Assembly: GCA_002021875.1 (NCBI GenBank)
Contig: CP018627.1
Coordinates: 6,944,001-7,008,000 of the forward strand
Source: Streptomyces hygroscopicus
GTDB lineage: Bacteria > Actinomycetota > Actinomycetes > Streptomycetales > Streptomycetaceae
Direction of reading: 5' to 3'
DNA: 64,000 bases
In this document: in pieces, positions 25,539 to 34,633 of the stretch
Numbering within the stretch: the stretch's first letter is position 1
Layout: the number at the start of each line of letters is the position of its first letter
Translations under genes and position numbers: made by a program
Notes under the pieces: model-generated
Told to the model about the DNA's origin: nothing
The model's input: the letters and a program-made list of their open reading frames with translations, nothing else
The model's database searches: none

Positions 25539-26102
25539 GTGACGAAGAGAGGAGATGATGAAGCGGTGAGGGAGACGATCGAACCGGAGGACGCGCCCGG
25601 TGACGCGCGGGACGAAGCGGCGGTGTCCAGGTTCGTCGAGCGGTTCGCGGCCGATCTTGCCGAGGCCGGTATGCAGCGCATGGCGGCGCGGGTCTTCGCG
25701 GCGCTTCTCGTCTCCGACGCCGGGGCCCTCACCTCCGCCGAGCTCGCCGAGCAGCTGCGGATCAGCCCGGCCGCGGTCTCGGGCGCGATCCGCTATCTGT
25801 CCCAGGTGGACATGGTGGTGCGCGAGCGTGAGCCGGGCTCCCGCCGCGATCGCTACCGGCTCTACAGCGAGGTCTGGTACGAGACCCTGACCCGCCGCGA
25901 CCAGATCCTGGCCCGCTGGGAGAGCACCATGCGGGACGGCGTGAAGGTGCTCGGCCCGGGCACCCCGGCGGGGCTGCGGATCACCGAGACCGCCGACTTC
26001 TTCGAATGGGTCCAGCAGGAGCTGCCCAAGATGCTGGAGCGCTGGCGCGCCCACCAGGCCGCGGACCGCGCCGCCGAGGCGCGCGAGGCGGAGGCGGGGT
26101 AG
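25539..26102 (+). CDS. GbsR/MarR-family transcriptional regulator
   Basis: 187 residues from GTG 25539. Winged helix-turn-helix at about 45-100: 'RMAARVFAALLVSDAGALTSAELAEQLRISPAAVSGAIRYLSQVDMVVREREPGSRRDRYRL'. The following 'WYETLTRRDQILARW' and C-terminal helices give dimerisation, as in GbsR-like proteins that sit beside ABC exporter genes. It is divergent from the exporter with a palindrome between them. Likely represses the exporter until a ligand binds, and probably its own gene too. The ligand is unknown; often the exported compound. Confidence 0.9.
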   Translation: MTKRGDDEAVRETIEPEDAPGDARDEAAVSRFVERFAADLAEAGMQRMAARVFAALLVSDAGALTSAELAEQLRISPAAVSGAIRYLSQVDMVVREREPGSRRDRYRLYSEVWYETLTRRDQILARWESTMRDGVKVLGPGTPAGLRITETADFFEWVQQELPKMLERWRAHQAADRAAEAREAEAG

Positions 26103-26486
26103 CGACGGCGCGAGCGGCGCCCCGGTGCCCCGCGCGCTCGGCGCCCCCGCGCTCGGCGCCTCTGTGCCGGTGCCGCCCCGCGCTCGTCGTCTGTGCCCCG
26201 GTGCCGCCCCGCTCGGCGCTCGTGCGTCGACCCCGCCGCCCTGGCTGTCCGCCCCGGGCCGGTGCCGTGTGCGCGTCCGACCGAGTGGCGGTCGTGTCCC
26301 GGGCCGAGTGTCCGGCCCCGGCGGCGGTATCCCGGGCGCCAAGGCCGTGCTTCCCGCCCGGGGGCGGCCGCGTCTCGACCCGGCGGGGCAAGGCTCCGGC
26401 CCGGTGGCGCAAGGCCCGGCCCGGTGCCCGTGAGCGTCCGGCCCGGCCGCGGCGAGTGTGCTGCCCTGTGGCCGCGCTAGCGTCGC
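26103..26486. other. GC-rich intergenic region, no supported gene
   Basis: 384 bases between convergent genes. Four or more frames are open because stops are rare in such GC-rich DNA. There is no ribosome site, no consistent codon bias and no family match. Repeated 'gcgctcg/gtgccgcccc' words suggest slippage-prone DNA. Confidence 0.5.
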
Positions 26487-27572
26487 TCAAGGGCGGTGGG
26501 GCAGCATCAGAGACCACGCCTCCGCCAGGACCGTCCAGGTGCGGCTGCGCACCGGGCCCCGGATCAGCGCGTCCGCGTGATAGCGGAAGTCCGGGCCGGA
26601 GACGGTGACGGCCCGCGCCCGGGTGCGCAGCGGACCGTCCGCCGCGTGTGGATGGACGACGACCTCGGCCAGCCCGCCGCCCGGTGTGGCCGTCGACACC
26701 GAAACCCGCTCCACCGGCCGGTCCAGATCGGTCAGCAGCACCCCGTCCGCCTCGATCCGCAGCCGCTGCGGCGGCGGATGCGCCGGCCGCCGGGCGCCGC
26801 CGGCCAGCCCGATCACGGGGAGCGAGAGCAGCGTCAGCGCGGTACGGGCGGTGCGGGCCGCCGGGGTCCACCACGGCCGGTTGCCGTCGCCGTCCGGATC
26901 GCCGCCGGGCGGGCCCCCGCCTTCTCCGTCACCTCCGCCGTCCCCGTCGTCCTCGGCCCGGCGGCGGCGGTCGCGGTCGCAGGGGTCGCAGCGGCAGTCC
27001 CAGCCCCTCGCCCCGCCGTCGTGCGGGTCCGGGTCGTGCCCGTCCGGCCCGGCTGCCGCGTCGCATCCGCCGCCCGGTGTCTCGTGCGCACCGTAAGGAG
27101 CGCGTCCGGAAGGGATCCGCAGGCCCCCGAGGACCACCCCGCCGCTCTCGTCCACCAGCAGATCACGCGGGCGCGCGGTCCCGTCGAGGACCGTACGGGC
27201 CGCGGCGACCGCGTCCGTCGGCACTCCGAGCGAATGGGCCAGGGCGACCGTCGCGGAGCCGCCGACCGGGATCACCGACAGCGCCGCGTCCGCCAGCTCC
27301 CGCCGCCGGTGGAGCAGCTCCACCATCCGCAGCAGGGCGCGGTCGTCGCCCACCAGCACCGGCCGGCGGGCACCCCGGCGGGCCAGTGCCCGCTCGACTT
27401 CCTCCGGGCCGTCCGGCAGGCAGATTTTCGTTTGCGCGCCCGCACAGAGCACATCTTTCGCGATCCGCACCGACTCCCCGTCCGTTCGCCGGGCGTTGGG
27501 GTCGATGACCATGAGCAGCGGGCGCCCCCGGACGGTGTCCGGCGCAGGGGGCCGGGGATCTGGAGCCGACAC
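26487..27572 (-). CDS. Diacylglycerol-kinase-like protein
   Basis: 361 residues, GTG start with AAGGA upstream. Residues 17-155 resemble the diacylglycerol/sphingosine kinase catalytic domain: '[15 protein letters not shown]', '[30 protein letters not shown]' (GDD where GGDGT is usual) and '[19 protein letters not shown]' (the usual PxGTxNDxA motif is altered). A Gly/Asp-rich insertion (about 165-235) separates it from the C-terminal beta domain ('[14 protein letters not shown]...'). The altered nucleotide-binding motifs make lipid kinase activity doubtful. It is divergent from purA with 154 bases between, an arrangement I recall as common in Streptomyces. Confidence 0.75.
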   Translation of the reverse strand: MSAPDPRPPAPDTVRGRPLLMVIDPNARRTDGESVRIAKDVLCAGAQTKICLPDGPEEVERALARRGARRPVLVGDDRALLRMVELLHRRRELADAALSVIPVGGSATVALAHSLGVPTDAVAAARTVLDGTARPRDLLVDESGGVVLGGLRIPSGRAPYGAHETPGGGCDAAAGPDGHDPDPHDGGARGWDCRCDPCDRDRRRRAEDDGDGGGDGEGGGPPGGDPDGDGNRPWWTPAARTARTALTLLSLPVIGLAGGARRPAHPPPQRLRIEADGVLLTDLDRPVERVSVSTATPGGGLAEVVVHPHAADGPLRTRARAVTVSGPDFRYHADALIRGPVRSRTWTVLAEAWSLMLPHRP

Positions 27573-27606
27573 CTCGGTCCTTCCTCAGGTAATCTCTCGG
27601 TGCAAG

Positions 27607-27634
27607 AGCCCCTGTCGCTGTTGCGCCAGGGGCT
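27607..27634 (+). promoter_or_regulatory. Hairpin in purA leader
   Basis: AGCCCCTG (27607-27614) pairs with CAGGGGCT (27627-27634) around a 12-base loop, followed by TCGTCT, about 90 bases before the purA start. Could be an attenuator or part of the 5' leader; no purine riboswitch fold is evident. Confidence 0.4.
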
Positions 27635-27726
27635 TCGTCTATCCGGGGCACCGGTTCGACGGCTCTTGTGGTGGCGCACGTCACCATGCACGTTGGACAT
27701 GCCCCGCCCGGAAGGGGTGTACGCCT

Positions 27727-29010
27727 GTGCCCGCACTTGTGCTGCTCGGTGCTCAGTGGGGTGACGAGGGCAAGGGAAAGGCCACCGATCTGCTCGGCGG
27801 CTCCGTCGATTATGTAGTGCGCTACCAGGGCGGTAACAACGCCGGTCACACCGTGGTGGTGGGCGACCAGAAGTACGCGCTGCACCTCCTCCCGTCCGGA
27901 ATCCTGTCGCCCGGGTGCACCCCGGTCATCGGCAACGGTGTCGTCGTGGACCCTGCGGTCCTGCTCTCCGAGCTGAGCGGACTGGATGAGCGTGGCGTCG
28001 ACACATCCAAGCTGCTGATCAGCGGTAACGCCCATCTGATCACGCCGTATCACACGACCCTCGACAAGGTGTCGGAACGCTTCCTCGGCAAGCGGAAGAT
28101 CGGCACCACCGGCCGCGGCATCGGCCCGGCCTACGCGGACAAGATCAACCGTGTGGGCATCCGGGTCCAGGACCTCTTCGACGAGTCGATCCTGCGGCAG
28201 AAGGTCGAGGCGGCCCTGGACAACAAGAACCAGGTGCTGGCCAAGCTCTACAACCGCCGTGCCATCGCGGTCGAGCAAGTCGTCGAGGAGCTGCTGGGCT
28301 ACGCGGACCCGCTCAGTGGCTATGTCGCCGACACCACCCTGCTCCTCAACAACGCCATCGACCAGGGCCAGGTCGTCCTCTTCGAGGGCGGCCAGGGCAC
28401 CCTGCTCGACGTCGACCACGGCACGTATCCCTTCGTCACCTCCTCCAACCCGACCGCGGGCGGCGCCTGCACCGGCACCGGAGTGGGCCCGACGAAGATC
28501 AACCGCGTGATCGGCATCCTGAAGGCGTACACCACCCGCGTCGGCGCGGGCCCGTTCCCCACCGAGCTCCTCGACGAGGACGGCGAGAAGCTGCGCACGA
28601 TCGGCGGCGAGCGCGGTGTGACCACCGGGCGCGACCGGCGCTGCGGCTGGTTCGACGCGGTCATCGCGCGCTATGCGACCCGGGTCAACGGCCTGACCGA
28701 CTTCTTCCTCACCAAGCTGGACGTGCTCACCGGCTGGGAGCGGATCCCGGTGTGCGTCGCCTACGAGATCGACGGCAAGCGGGTCGAGGAGCTGCCGTAC
28801 AGCCAGACCGACTTCCACCACGCCAAGCCGATCTACGAGACCCTGCCGGGCTGGTCGGAGGACATCACCCAGGCCAAGACCTTCGACGAGCTGCCGAAGA
28901 ACGCGCAGAAGTACGTCCAGGCGCTCGAGGAGATGTCGGGCGCCCCGATCTCGGCGATCGGCGTCGGACCGGGCCGCGACGAGACCATCCAGATCAACTC
29001 GTTCCTCTGA
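27727..29010 (+). CDS. purA: Adenylosuccinate synthetase
   Basis: 427 residues from GTG 27727, with GGAAGGGG upstream. Joins IMP and aspartate using GTP to make adenylosuccinate, the first step from IMP to AMP. Signature '[11 protein letters not shown]' (8-18; catalytic Asp13), 'NNAGHTVVV' with the catalytic His (about 41), '[14 protein letters not shown]' (about 130), '[22 protein letters not shown]' and '[14 protein letters not shown]' (about 298-311). Usual length. The frame is open upstream to 27496, but the ribosome site and family start support 27727. Confidence 0.98.
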   Translation: MPALVLLGAQWGDEGKGKATDLLGGSVDYVVRYQGGNNAGHTVVVGDQKYALHLLPSGILSPGCTPVIGNGVVVDPAVLLSELSGLDERGVDTSKLLISGNAHLITPYHTTLDKVSERFLGKRKIGTTGRGIGPAYADKINRVGIRVQDLFDESILRQKVEAALDNKNQVLAKLYNRRAIAVEQVVEELLGYADPLSGYVADTTLLLNNAIDQGQVVLFEGGQGTLLDVDHGTYPFVTSSNPTAGGACTGTGVGPTKINRVIGILKAYTTRVGAGPFPTELLDEDGEKLRTIGGERGVTTGRDRRCGWFDAVIARYATRVNGLTDFFLTKLDVLTGWERIPVCVAYEIDGKRVEELPYSQTDFHHAKPIYETLPGWSEDITQAKTFDELPKNAQKYVQALEEMSGAPISAIGVGPGRDETIQINSFL

Positions 29011-29082
29011 CCCTCTGACCCTCGGACGGGAGAGCGGCCCGCGCGCCGGCGTCACCACGCCGCGGGCGGGCCGTCGGCGTCA

Positions 29083-30894
29083 CTACGCCGCGGGCGGGCC
29101 GAACACTCCGGCGGGCTGCTGCGCCTGACCGACGGGAGCCGTGGCCCGCTGCTCCTGCATCTTGGTGATCTGCCGCACCACCGCGATGGCCAGCAGCGCC
29201 GTCAGGATGCCGAGGACGTCGTCGGCGATGCTGATGGCGACCCTGGGCCGCTGTTCCCGGATGTTGTCGCCGACCATCTCGCTGATCCCGTTCACCGGGA
29301 ACATGAGGAACATGATCACGAAGAACGTCCACCACCAGTGCAGCACACCGCGTCCGCGACGTCCGGGCCCCGGAGGAGTGCTCGAGGTCCAGATGTCGTT
29401 GGCGATCTGCTTGGGGAGCCACAACTGGGCGACCGGGATGAACCAGGCGCCCACGGCATAGCCGCTGCCGAACCGCTGCCGGCCGGGGTTGAGCACAGTG
29501 GAGTTGATGTAGGCGGTCCGGAACCAGACCAGCCACAGCACGACGAGCACGAGCGCGGCGACACCCGTGCCGGTGTCCATCGCCTCGACCTCGCTCTTCT
29601 TGCTGTAGAGCAGGTCGGTGGTGACCGTGCCGTTGTCGAGCGCGAAGTACGTGTCGAGCAGCGAGATGTTCAGCGCCATATCGAGCAGCGTCAGCACCAG
29701 CCAGACGCCGAACATGCTCATCAAAGCGGTGGCCAGACCCCGTATCGGCTTCAGCCTGGTGCCCGGGGCGGGATAGCCCAGCGGCGTCTGATAGCCGCCC
29801 TGCCAGGGCTGGGTGGGCGGCGGCACCTGGTACGCGGGCCCCCCGGCCGCGTGGGCGTGAGGTGTCGCGTACGCCGACGGCGTGCCGTACGCGGAGGGGC
29901 CGGGCGGGGTGTGCGGGGCGGCCTGGGGATGGCCGTACGCCGACGGGCCCTGCTGCGTCGCCATGGCGCCCGGCTGAGCGTTCTCGGCCTCCACCTCCAG
30001 GAGCTGCAGCGCGTCCCGTCCGAGCCGGGCGAGCAGTCCGCCCGGCAGCCAGGGCTCGCCGTCGTCGGTCACCGGGTGGGTGGCGGCGATCAGTTCGTCC
30101 ACCGAGGGCCGCTTGGCCGGGTCCTTGTTCAGGCACGCGGTGACCAGCCCGCGCGCCCCCTCGTGGAGCCCCACCAGATCGGGCTCCTCCTGGGCTATTC
30201 GGTACATCAGGGCGTGGATCCCGCTGTCCACGTTGCCGAAGGGCTGACGTCCGGTGGCGGCGAAGGCGAGCACCGAGCCGAGGCAGAAGACATCGCTCGC
30301 GGCCGTGACCGGCTCGCCGCGCACCTGCTCGGGCGACATGAACCCGGGCGAGCCGACGACCGCGCCGGTCATCGTCAGATTGCCGCCCGTGGTGGAGCCC
30401 ACGGCGTCCAGGGCGCGCGCGATGCCGAAGTCGATGACGCGCGGACCGTCGATGGTGATGAGGATGTTGGACGGCTTGAGGTCGCGGTGGATCAGCCCGG
30501 CGCCGTGGATGTCGCGCAGCGCGAGGGCCAGTCCGTTCGCCAGGATCCGCAGCGAGCGCTCGGGCAGTGCCCCGAAGTCCTCGGCGACGACGCTGTGCAG
30601 GGACGGACCGCCGATGTAGCCGGTGGCCACCCAGGGCACCTCGGCGTCGGTATCGGCGTCGAGTACGGGGGCGGTCCACTGGCCGCCGACCCGTGTGGCC
30701 GCCTCCACCTCCCGCTTGAAGCGGCCGCGGAAGTCGGGCTGTCGTGCGAGTTCGGCCTGTACGAGCTTCACTGCGACGGTGCGGCCGCGGGCGGAGCGGG
30801 CGAGATAGACCCGGCCCATTCCGCCCTCGCCAAGCTTGCCGAGCAGCCGGTACTCGCCGATCCACCGCGGGTCCTGGGCCCCGAGGTTCTCCAT
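29083..30894 (-). CDS. Ser/Thr protein kinase with C-terminal DUF4328 membrane domain
   Basis: 603 residues. Kinase domain about 14-275: Gly loop 'LGEGGMGRVYLA' (21-32), Lys43 in 'VAVKLV', HRD 'IHRDLKPSN', DFG 'VIDFGIARA', APE-like 'SPEQVRGE', PknB-type. A Pro/Ala/Tyr-rich linker (about 300-370, 'AYATPHA', 'PSAYG') follows, then four hydrophobic segments ('LATALMSMFGVWLVLTLLDM', 'GVAALVLVVLWLVWF', 'WWWTFFVIMFLMF', 'VLGILTALLAIAVV') of a DUF4328 domain. So the kinase is cytoplasmic and fused to a membrane module that may sense the membrane or a ligand. It starts 51 bases after the stop of the paralogous kinase: a tandem duplication with swapped sensor domains. Confidence 0.92.
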   Translation of the reverse strand: MENLGAQDPRWIGEYRLLGKLGEGGMGRVYLARSARGRTVAVKLVQAELARQPDFRGRFKREVEAATRVGGQWTAPVLDADTDAEVPWVATGYIGGPSLHSVVAEDFGALPERSLRILANGLALALRDIHGAGLIHRDLKPSNILITIDGPRVIDFGIARALDAVGSTTGGNLTMTGAVVGSPGFMSPEQVRGEPVTAASDVFCLGSVLAFAATGRQPFGNVDSGIHALMYRIAQEEPDLVGLHEGARGLVTACLNKDPAKRPSVDELIAATHPVTDDGEPWLPGGLLARLGRDALQLLEVEAENAQPGAMATQQGPSAYGHPQAAPHTPPGPSAYGTPSAYATPHAHAAGGPAYQVPPPTQPWQGGYQTPLGYPAPGTRLKPIRGLATALMSMFGVWLVLTLLDMALNISLLDTYFALDNGTVTTDLLYSKKSEVEAMDTGTGVAALVLVVLWLVWFRTAYINSTVLNPGRQRFGSGYAVGAWFIPVAQLWLPKQIANDIWTSSTPPGPGRRGRGVLHWWWTFFVIMFLMFPVNGISEMVGDNIREQRPRVAISIADDVLGILTALLAIAVVRQITKMQEQRATAPVGQAQQPAGVFGPPAA

Positions 30895-30945
30895 CGCGGT
30901 GTGGCTCCTGTCCCTGTGCCGATAGTCCCTGCGCCGATCGGCCGA

Positions 30946-33900
30946 TCAGTCGAGGCGGGTGAACGTCTGTGTCATCGTCTCATCGCTGTAATCGTCCGGG
31001 TCGTCATACTCGACACGCAGCTTGTCATGTCCGGAAGAGGTGAACGTCAGTGACGTGCCGGGCCCACAGAGATTCTTAGGGGTACCCCCCGTGAACTTCG
31101 AGGGGCTGAGGACGAGGCCCTTCTCCACCGAGGCCAGGACCCGGTCACCCTCGCAGTGGTACTTCTTACTGTCCGCGACCTCCTGGGCCACCGCGGTGCC
31201 GATCGCGCCCTGCTTGATGGTGATTTTCAGCGTGGCGTCCTGCTTCCCGAACGCCTCCTTCGCCAGCCAAGTGCCCTCGTACGAGGAGGGGATCGGCTTG
31301 CCGCCGCTCTTCGAGGGGCGCAGCGTCGCCTCGTAGGAGCCGTCCGTGGTGCTCCAGGCGAGGGTGCCGTCGTTGCCTATCCGCAGGGTCTGCTCGCCGA
31401 CCGTGCTGCAACTGTCCTCGGGAATGCTGGTGGTGACCTCGTCGTCCTCGATGAGCAGCAGGCTGTCCGCCGACTTGAGCTTGGCCGAGTCCTGGCAGAA
31501 CGAGTCCGAGTCGGAGGTCAGGGTCTCGGCGACGAACGCGCCGACCGGCCCCTGGGAGAGGACGATCCGGCGGATCTTGCCGGTGGAAGAGCCGCTCTCC
31601 TTGATCTCGCCCTCCCAGGCGCCCAGATACTCGGTGGGCACATCGCCGGTCGTGTCCAGCTTGGTCGCGGACGGATCGGGCGCGCCCGAACCACCGGTGG
31701 GCTCCTTGGAGTTGGCGCCATCCGGGCTGGCGGGCGGGGTGTGGGTCATCTTGTCGTAGTCGGTCTTGGCCTTGTCGCCCTTGTCGTCGTTTCCCTTGAC
31801 CACGGCGAGGGCGGCGACCCCGGCTATGAGCAGCGTGGCGACGGCGGCCGAGACGACGATGAGCGTCTTACGGCGGCGCTTGGGCTGTGGCGGCTGCGGC
31901 GAGCCGGACCCGGGGCCACCGGGGCCACCGGGCCCGCCCGGTCCACCTGGTGCCGCCGGTGCGTTTGGTCCGCTCGGCCCGCCGAAGCCGACGGAGGGCG
32001 TGGCGGCGGCTGCCTGGCCTGGGGACGGGGCGGGCCCGAACGAGGTGACGGCGGGCGGCCCGAAGGCGTGCGGCGGCGTCTGCGGCTCGCCGTCCGCGCC
32101 GGGCTGCGACGGGGTGGCGTGCGGCGGGTAGCCGTACGCCGGGGCGGCGTAGGGGGCGGCGGCACCGGGCGAGTTGGGCGCGGCGGGAGCCGCTCCGGCG
32201 TGAGGTGGGGTGGGGGTGCCGGGAGCGCCATGGGCGGGTGCGGCGTGTGGCGGTGTGGGGCTTCCGGGTGTGGCGTGGGGCGGCACGCCCTGCGGCGGTG
32301 TGGCGCTCGCAGGTGTGCCCTGCGCGCCGCTTGCCTGTGGCGCCGCGTACGGCGCCGCGCTCTGTGACCCGTCGCCGCCGGGTGAGTTGGGCGACGCGGC
32401 AGCCGCGCCGCCCGTTCCGGCATGCGGCGGTGTGGGGTGTCCGGGTGTGCCCTGGCCTTCGCCCGCCTGTGGTCCGGCGGAGGAGGGCGCGCCCTTCCGC
32501 GGCCCGCCCGGCGTCGCGGCAGAGGCGGAGCCCTGGCTTCCACCAGCCGGGGACGCGTCCGCCTGCCTTGGGTCTGCCTGCCCTGCGCCTGCTTGCCCTG
32601 CGCCTGCTTGCCCTGCGCCTGCTTGCCCTGCGCCTGCCTGCGCCGCGCCTGCCTGGGGCGCGGCGGACGGTCGGCCGGGTGTTCCGGGTGTTCCGGCGGT
32701 TGCAGGTGTTCCGGATGCGGCGGCGTGCGGGGCGTCGTGGCTCGGCGCGGCGCCCTGCGGCCCGGCGGCTGCCCCGCCCGGCGCTGCGGGCGCGGCGGCG
32801 GGGTGGCCCGGGGTGTCCTGGCCCGCGGCGGCCTGCTGCGGCGCGCCCTGCCCTGAACCGCCGTGGCCCGAACCGGCCTGCGCGCCGTCGGTCGACGGCG
32901 CGTCGGCCGACGGCGCGGCAGCCTGCGGCGCGGCAGCCTGCGGCGCGGCGGCCTGCGGTCCGCCAGCCTGCGGCCCGGCGGCCGGGTCCGGGGTGTCCTG
33001 GTCCCCGCCCGCCCGCGGTGTGGCGCTGTACGGCGCGGCAGGGTGCGCGCCGGGCGTCGCGGGTCCGGCGGCCTGTCCCCCGCCCTCCTGCGACGCGGCG
33101 GCGTACGGTCCGGCGGCGTGTCCGCCCGGCTGGGCCGTGCCGCCCTGTCCCGCGCCCGCCGAAGGAGGCGCCGACGGAGCCGGGGGGAGCGCCGCGCCCG
33201 CCTGGGGCGCGGCCGAGGGGAGCGGCGGTGTGGTGGGTGGCGGGGGCGTGGGGGGCTCCGCCGGAGCCAGCGGGTACGACGTGGCCGACGGCGGCGCGGA
33301 GGGCGGCGGCGGGGCGGCAGGCCCTGCCGCCCCGGCCATGGACGCGGCGGGTCCCGCCGCCCCGGCCATCGGCGGTACGGCCGGCCGCGCAGGCATACCC
33401 GGCACGGCGGGGACCCCCGGCCCCGCGGGCGTCTCCACCTCCAGGAGCTGCACCGCATGCCGTCCGAGCTGGGCGACGAGCCCGCCCGGCAGCCACGGTT
33501 CGCCGTCGTCGTCCGCACCGGCCGTACGGTCCAGCAGCGCCTCCAGCGAGGGCCGGTCGTCCGGGGCCTTCTTCAGGCAGTCGGTGACGAGTTCGCGCAG
33601 CCCCTCCGGCAGCCCCTCCAGGTCCGCTTCCTCCTGCGCGATGCGGTACATGACCGCGTGCACCCCGCTGTTGGCCGTGCCGAACGGCTGACGGCCGGTC
33701 GCCGCGTAGGCGAGCACCGAGCCGAGGCAGAAGATATCGCTGGCGGGGGTGACCCGCTCGCCGCGCACCTGCTCGGGCGACATGAAACCGGGCGACCCGA
33801 CGACGGCGCCGCTGCGCGTGAGGATGCCGTCGGTGACGGTCTCCAGCGCCCGCGCGATACCGAAGTCGATGACGCGCGGACCGTCGATGGTGACCAGGAC

Positions 33901-34326
33901 GTTGGAGGGTTTGAGGTCGCGGTGGACCAGACCGGCGTCGTGGATGTCGCGCAGGGCCTGCGTGAGGCCGTGGGCCAGGATGCGGACGGTCCGCTCGGGC
34001 AGTCGGCCCGACCCGGAGACGATCGCGTGCAGGGAGGGACCGGCGATATAGCCGGTGGCGACCCATGGGGTGGCGGCCTCGGTGTCGGCGTCCAGCACCG
34101 GCGCGGTCCACGCGCCGCCGACCCGCTGTGCGGCCCGTACCTCCTGTTTGAACCGCCGCCGGAATTCGGCCTGTTGGGCGAGCTCGGTCTGGACGAGCTT
34201 CACCGCCACCGTACGGCCGCGCGAAGAATGGGCCAGGAACACCCGGCCCATGCCACCCGCGCCAAGGCGCCGGAGCAGCCGGTACTCACCGATCCATCGA
34301 GGGTCCTCGGCCCCCAGGTCTTCCAT
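30946..34326 (-). CDS. Ser/Thr protein kinase with giant Pro/Ala linker and duplicated extracellular domain
   Basis: 1126 residues. Residues 14-270 are a PknB-type kinase: 'LGAGGMGRVFLA', 'VAVKLV', 'VHRDLKPSN', 'VIDFGIARA', 'MSPEQVRGE'. It is strongly similar to the next kinase (both open 'ME.LGA.DPRWIGEYRLL'). About 520 residues (300-820) are low-complexity Pro/Ala/Gly/Gln, including GQAGA pentapeptides from 15-bp DNA units near 32570-32650. Then a basic patch 'PKRRRK', one membrane helix 'TLIVVSAAVATLLIAGVAALAVV' (about 830-852) and an outside part of two similar ~100-residue modules ('YLGAWEGEI...', 'YEGTWLAKE...'), each with a Cys pair. A receptor kinase; the ligand is unknown. Confidence 0.92.
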   Translation of the reverse strand: MEDLGAEDPRWIGEYRLLRRLGAGGMGRVFLAHSSRGRTVAVKLVQTELAQQAEFRRRFKQEVRAAQRVGGAWTAPVLDADTEAATPWVATGYIAGPSLHAIVSGSGRLPERTVRILAHGLTQALRDIHDAGLVHRDLKPSNVLVTIDGPRVIDFGIARALETVTDGILTRSGAVVGSPGFMSPEQVRGERVTPASDIFCLGSVLAYAATGRQPFGTANSGVHAVMYRIAQEEADLEGLPEGLRELVTDCLKKAPDDRPSLEALLDRTAGADDDGEPWLPGGLVAQLGRHAVQLLEVETPAGPGVPAVPGMPARPAVPPMAGAAGPAASMAGAAGPAAPPPPSAPPSATSYPLAPAEPPTPPPPTTPPLPSAAPQAGAALPPAPSAPPSAGAGQGGTAQPGGHAAGPYAAASQEGGGQAAGPATPGAHPAAPYSATPRAGGDQDTPDPAAGPQAGGPQAAAPQAAAPQAAAPSADAPSTDGAQAGSGHGGSGQGAPQQAAAGQDTPGHPAAAPAAPGGAAAGPQGAAPSHDAPHAAASGTPATAGTPGTPGRPSAAPQAGAAQAGAGQAGAGQAGAGQAGAGQADPRQADASPAGGSQGSASAATPGGPRKGAPSSAGPQAGEGQGTPGHPTPPHAGTGGAAAASPNSPGGDGSQSAAPYAAPQASGAQGTPASATPPQGVPPHATPGSPTPPHAAPAHGAPGTPTPPHAGAAPAAPNSPGAAAPYAAPAYGYPPHATPSQPGADGEPQTPPHAFGPPAVTSFGPAPSPGQAAAATPSVGFGGPSGPNAPAAPGGPGGPGGPGGPGSGSPQPPQPKRRRKTLIVVSAAVATLLIAGVAALAVVKGNDDKGDKAKTDYDKMTHTPPASPDGANSKEPTGGSGAPDPSATKLDTTGDVPTEYLGAWEGEIKESGSSTGKIRRIVLSQGPVGAFVAETLTSDSDSFCQDSAKLKSADSLLLIEDDEVTTSIPEDSCSTVGEQTLRIGNDGTLAWSTTDGSYEATLRPSKSGGKPIPSSYEGTWLAKEAFGKQDATLKITIKQGAIGTAVAQEVADSKKYHCEGDRVLASVEKGLVLSPSKFTGGTPKNLCGPGTSLTFTSSGHDKLRVEYDDPDDYSDETMTQTFTRLD
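32560..32655 (-). repeat. 15-bp tandem repeat in kinase linker
   Basis: Five to six 15-bp units ('ctgcgcctgcttgcc' on the plus strand) code for GQAGA repeats in the linker of the 1126-residue kinase. Confidence 0.85.
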
Positions 34327-34633
34327 GCGTCGATCGCCCCTTCCCCGTGAATCCCCCTGATCAGCCCCTTGGAGAGAATAAAGGCGGCTGAGAGCGAAGT
34401 GGACGACGCGGACGATCCGTTATCGGTTCCGTATCCGTCCTGTGTCACTCCCGGGCCGGGGAGCGAAATCCGGACGCCGTGCCCCGATCACCGGCGGCGG
34501 CGATAAGGGCGCCGCCGCCCGGCAAGGTGTCGGTGACAGGCCCGAAACCCTGACAGCCTGTCGGTGCCCGGTCCGGGGGCCCGGTCCGTACGCTGGTTCC
34601 ACCCCGACCCGCGAGCGATCCGAGGTACCGAAC
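34327..34633. other. Divergent intergenic region; possible rearrangement junction
   Basis: 307 bases between the minus-strand kinase and the plus-strand aminotransferase, holding the promoters of both. TACGCT at 34590-34595 could be a -10 for the aminotransferase. An inverted 'ccggtccgggggcccggtcc' element is at about 34568-34587. No gene is supported. Remembered gene order in other Streptomyces changes here. Confidence 0.4.

Noticed and set aside
27607..27634. Purine riboswitch upstream of purA
   Set aside because: Only one simple hairpin is visible; the three-way junction and conserved core of purine riboswitches are absent.
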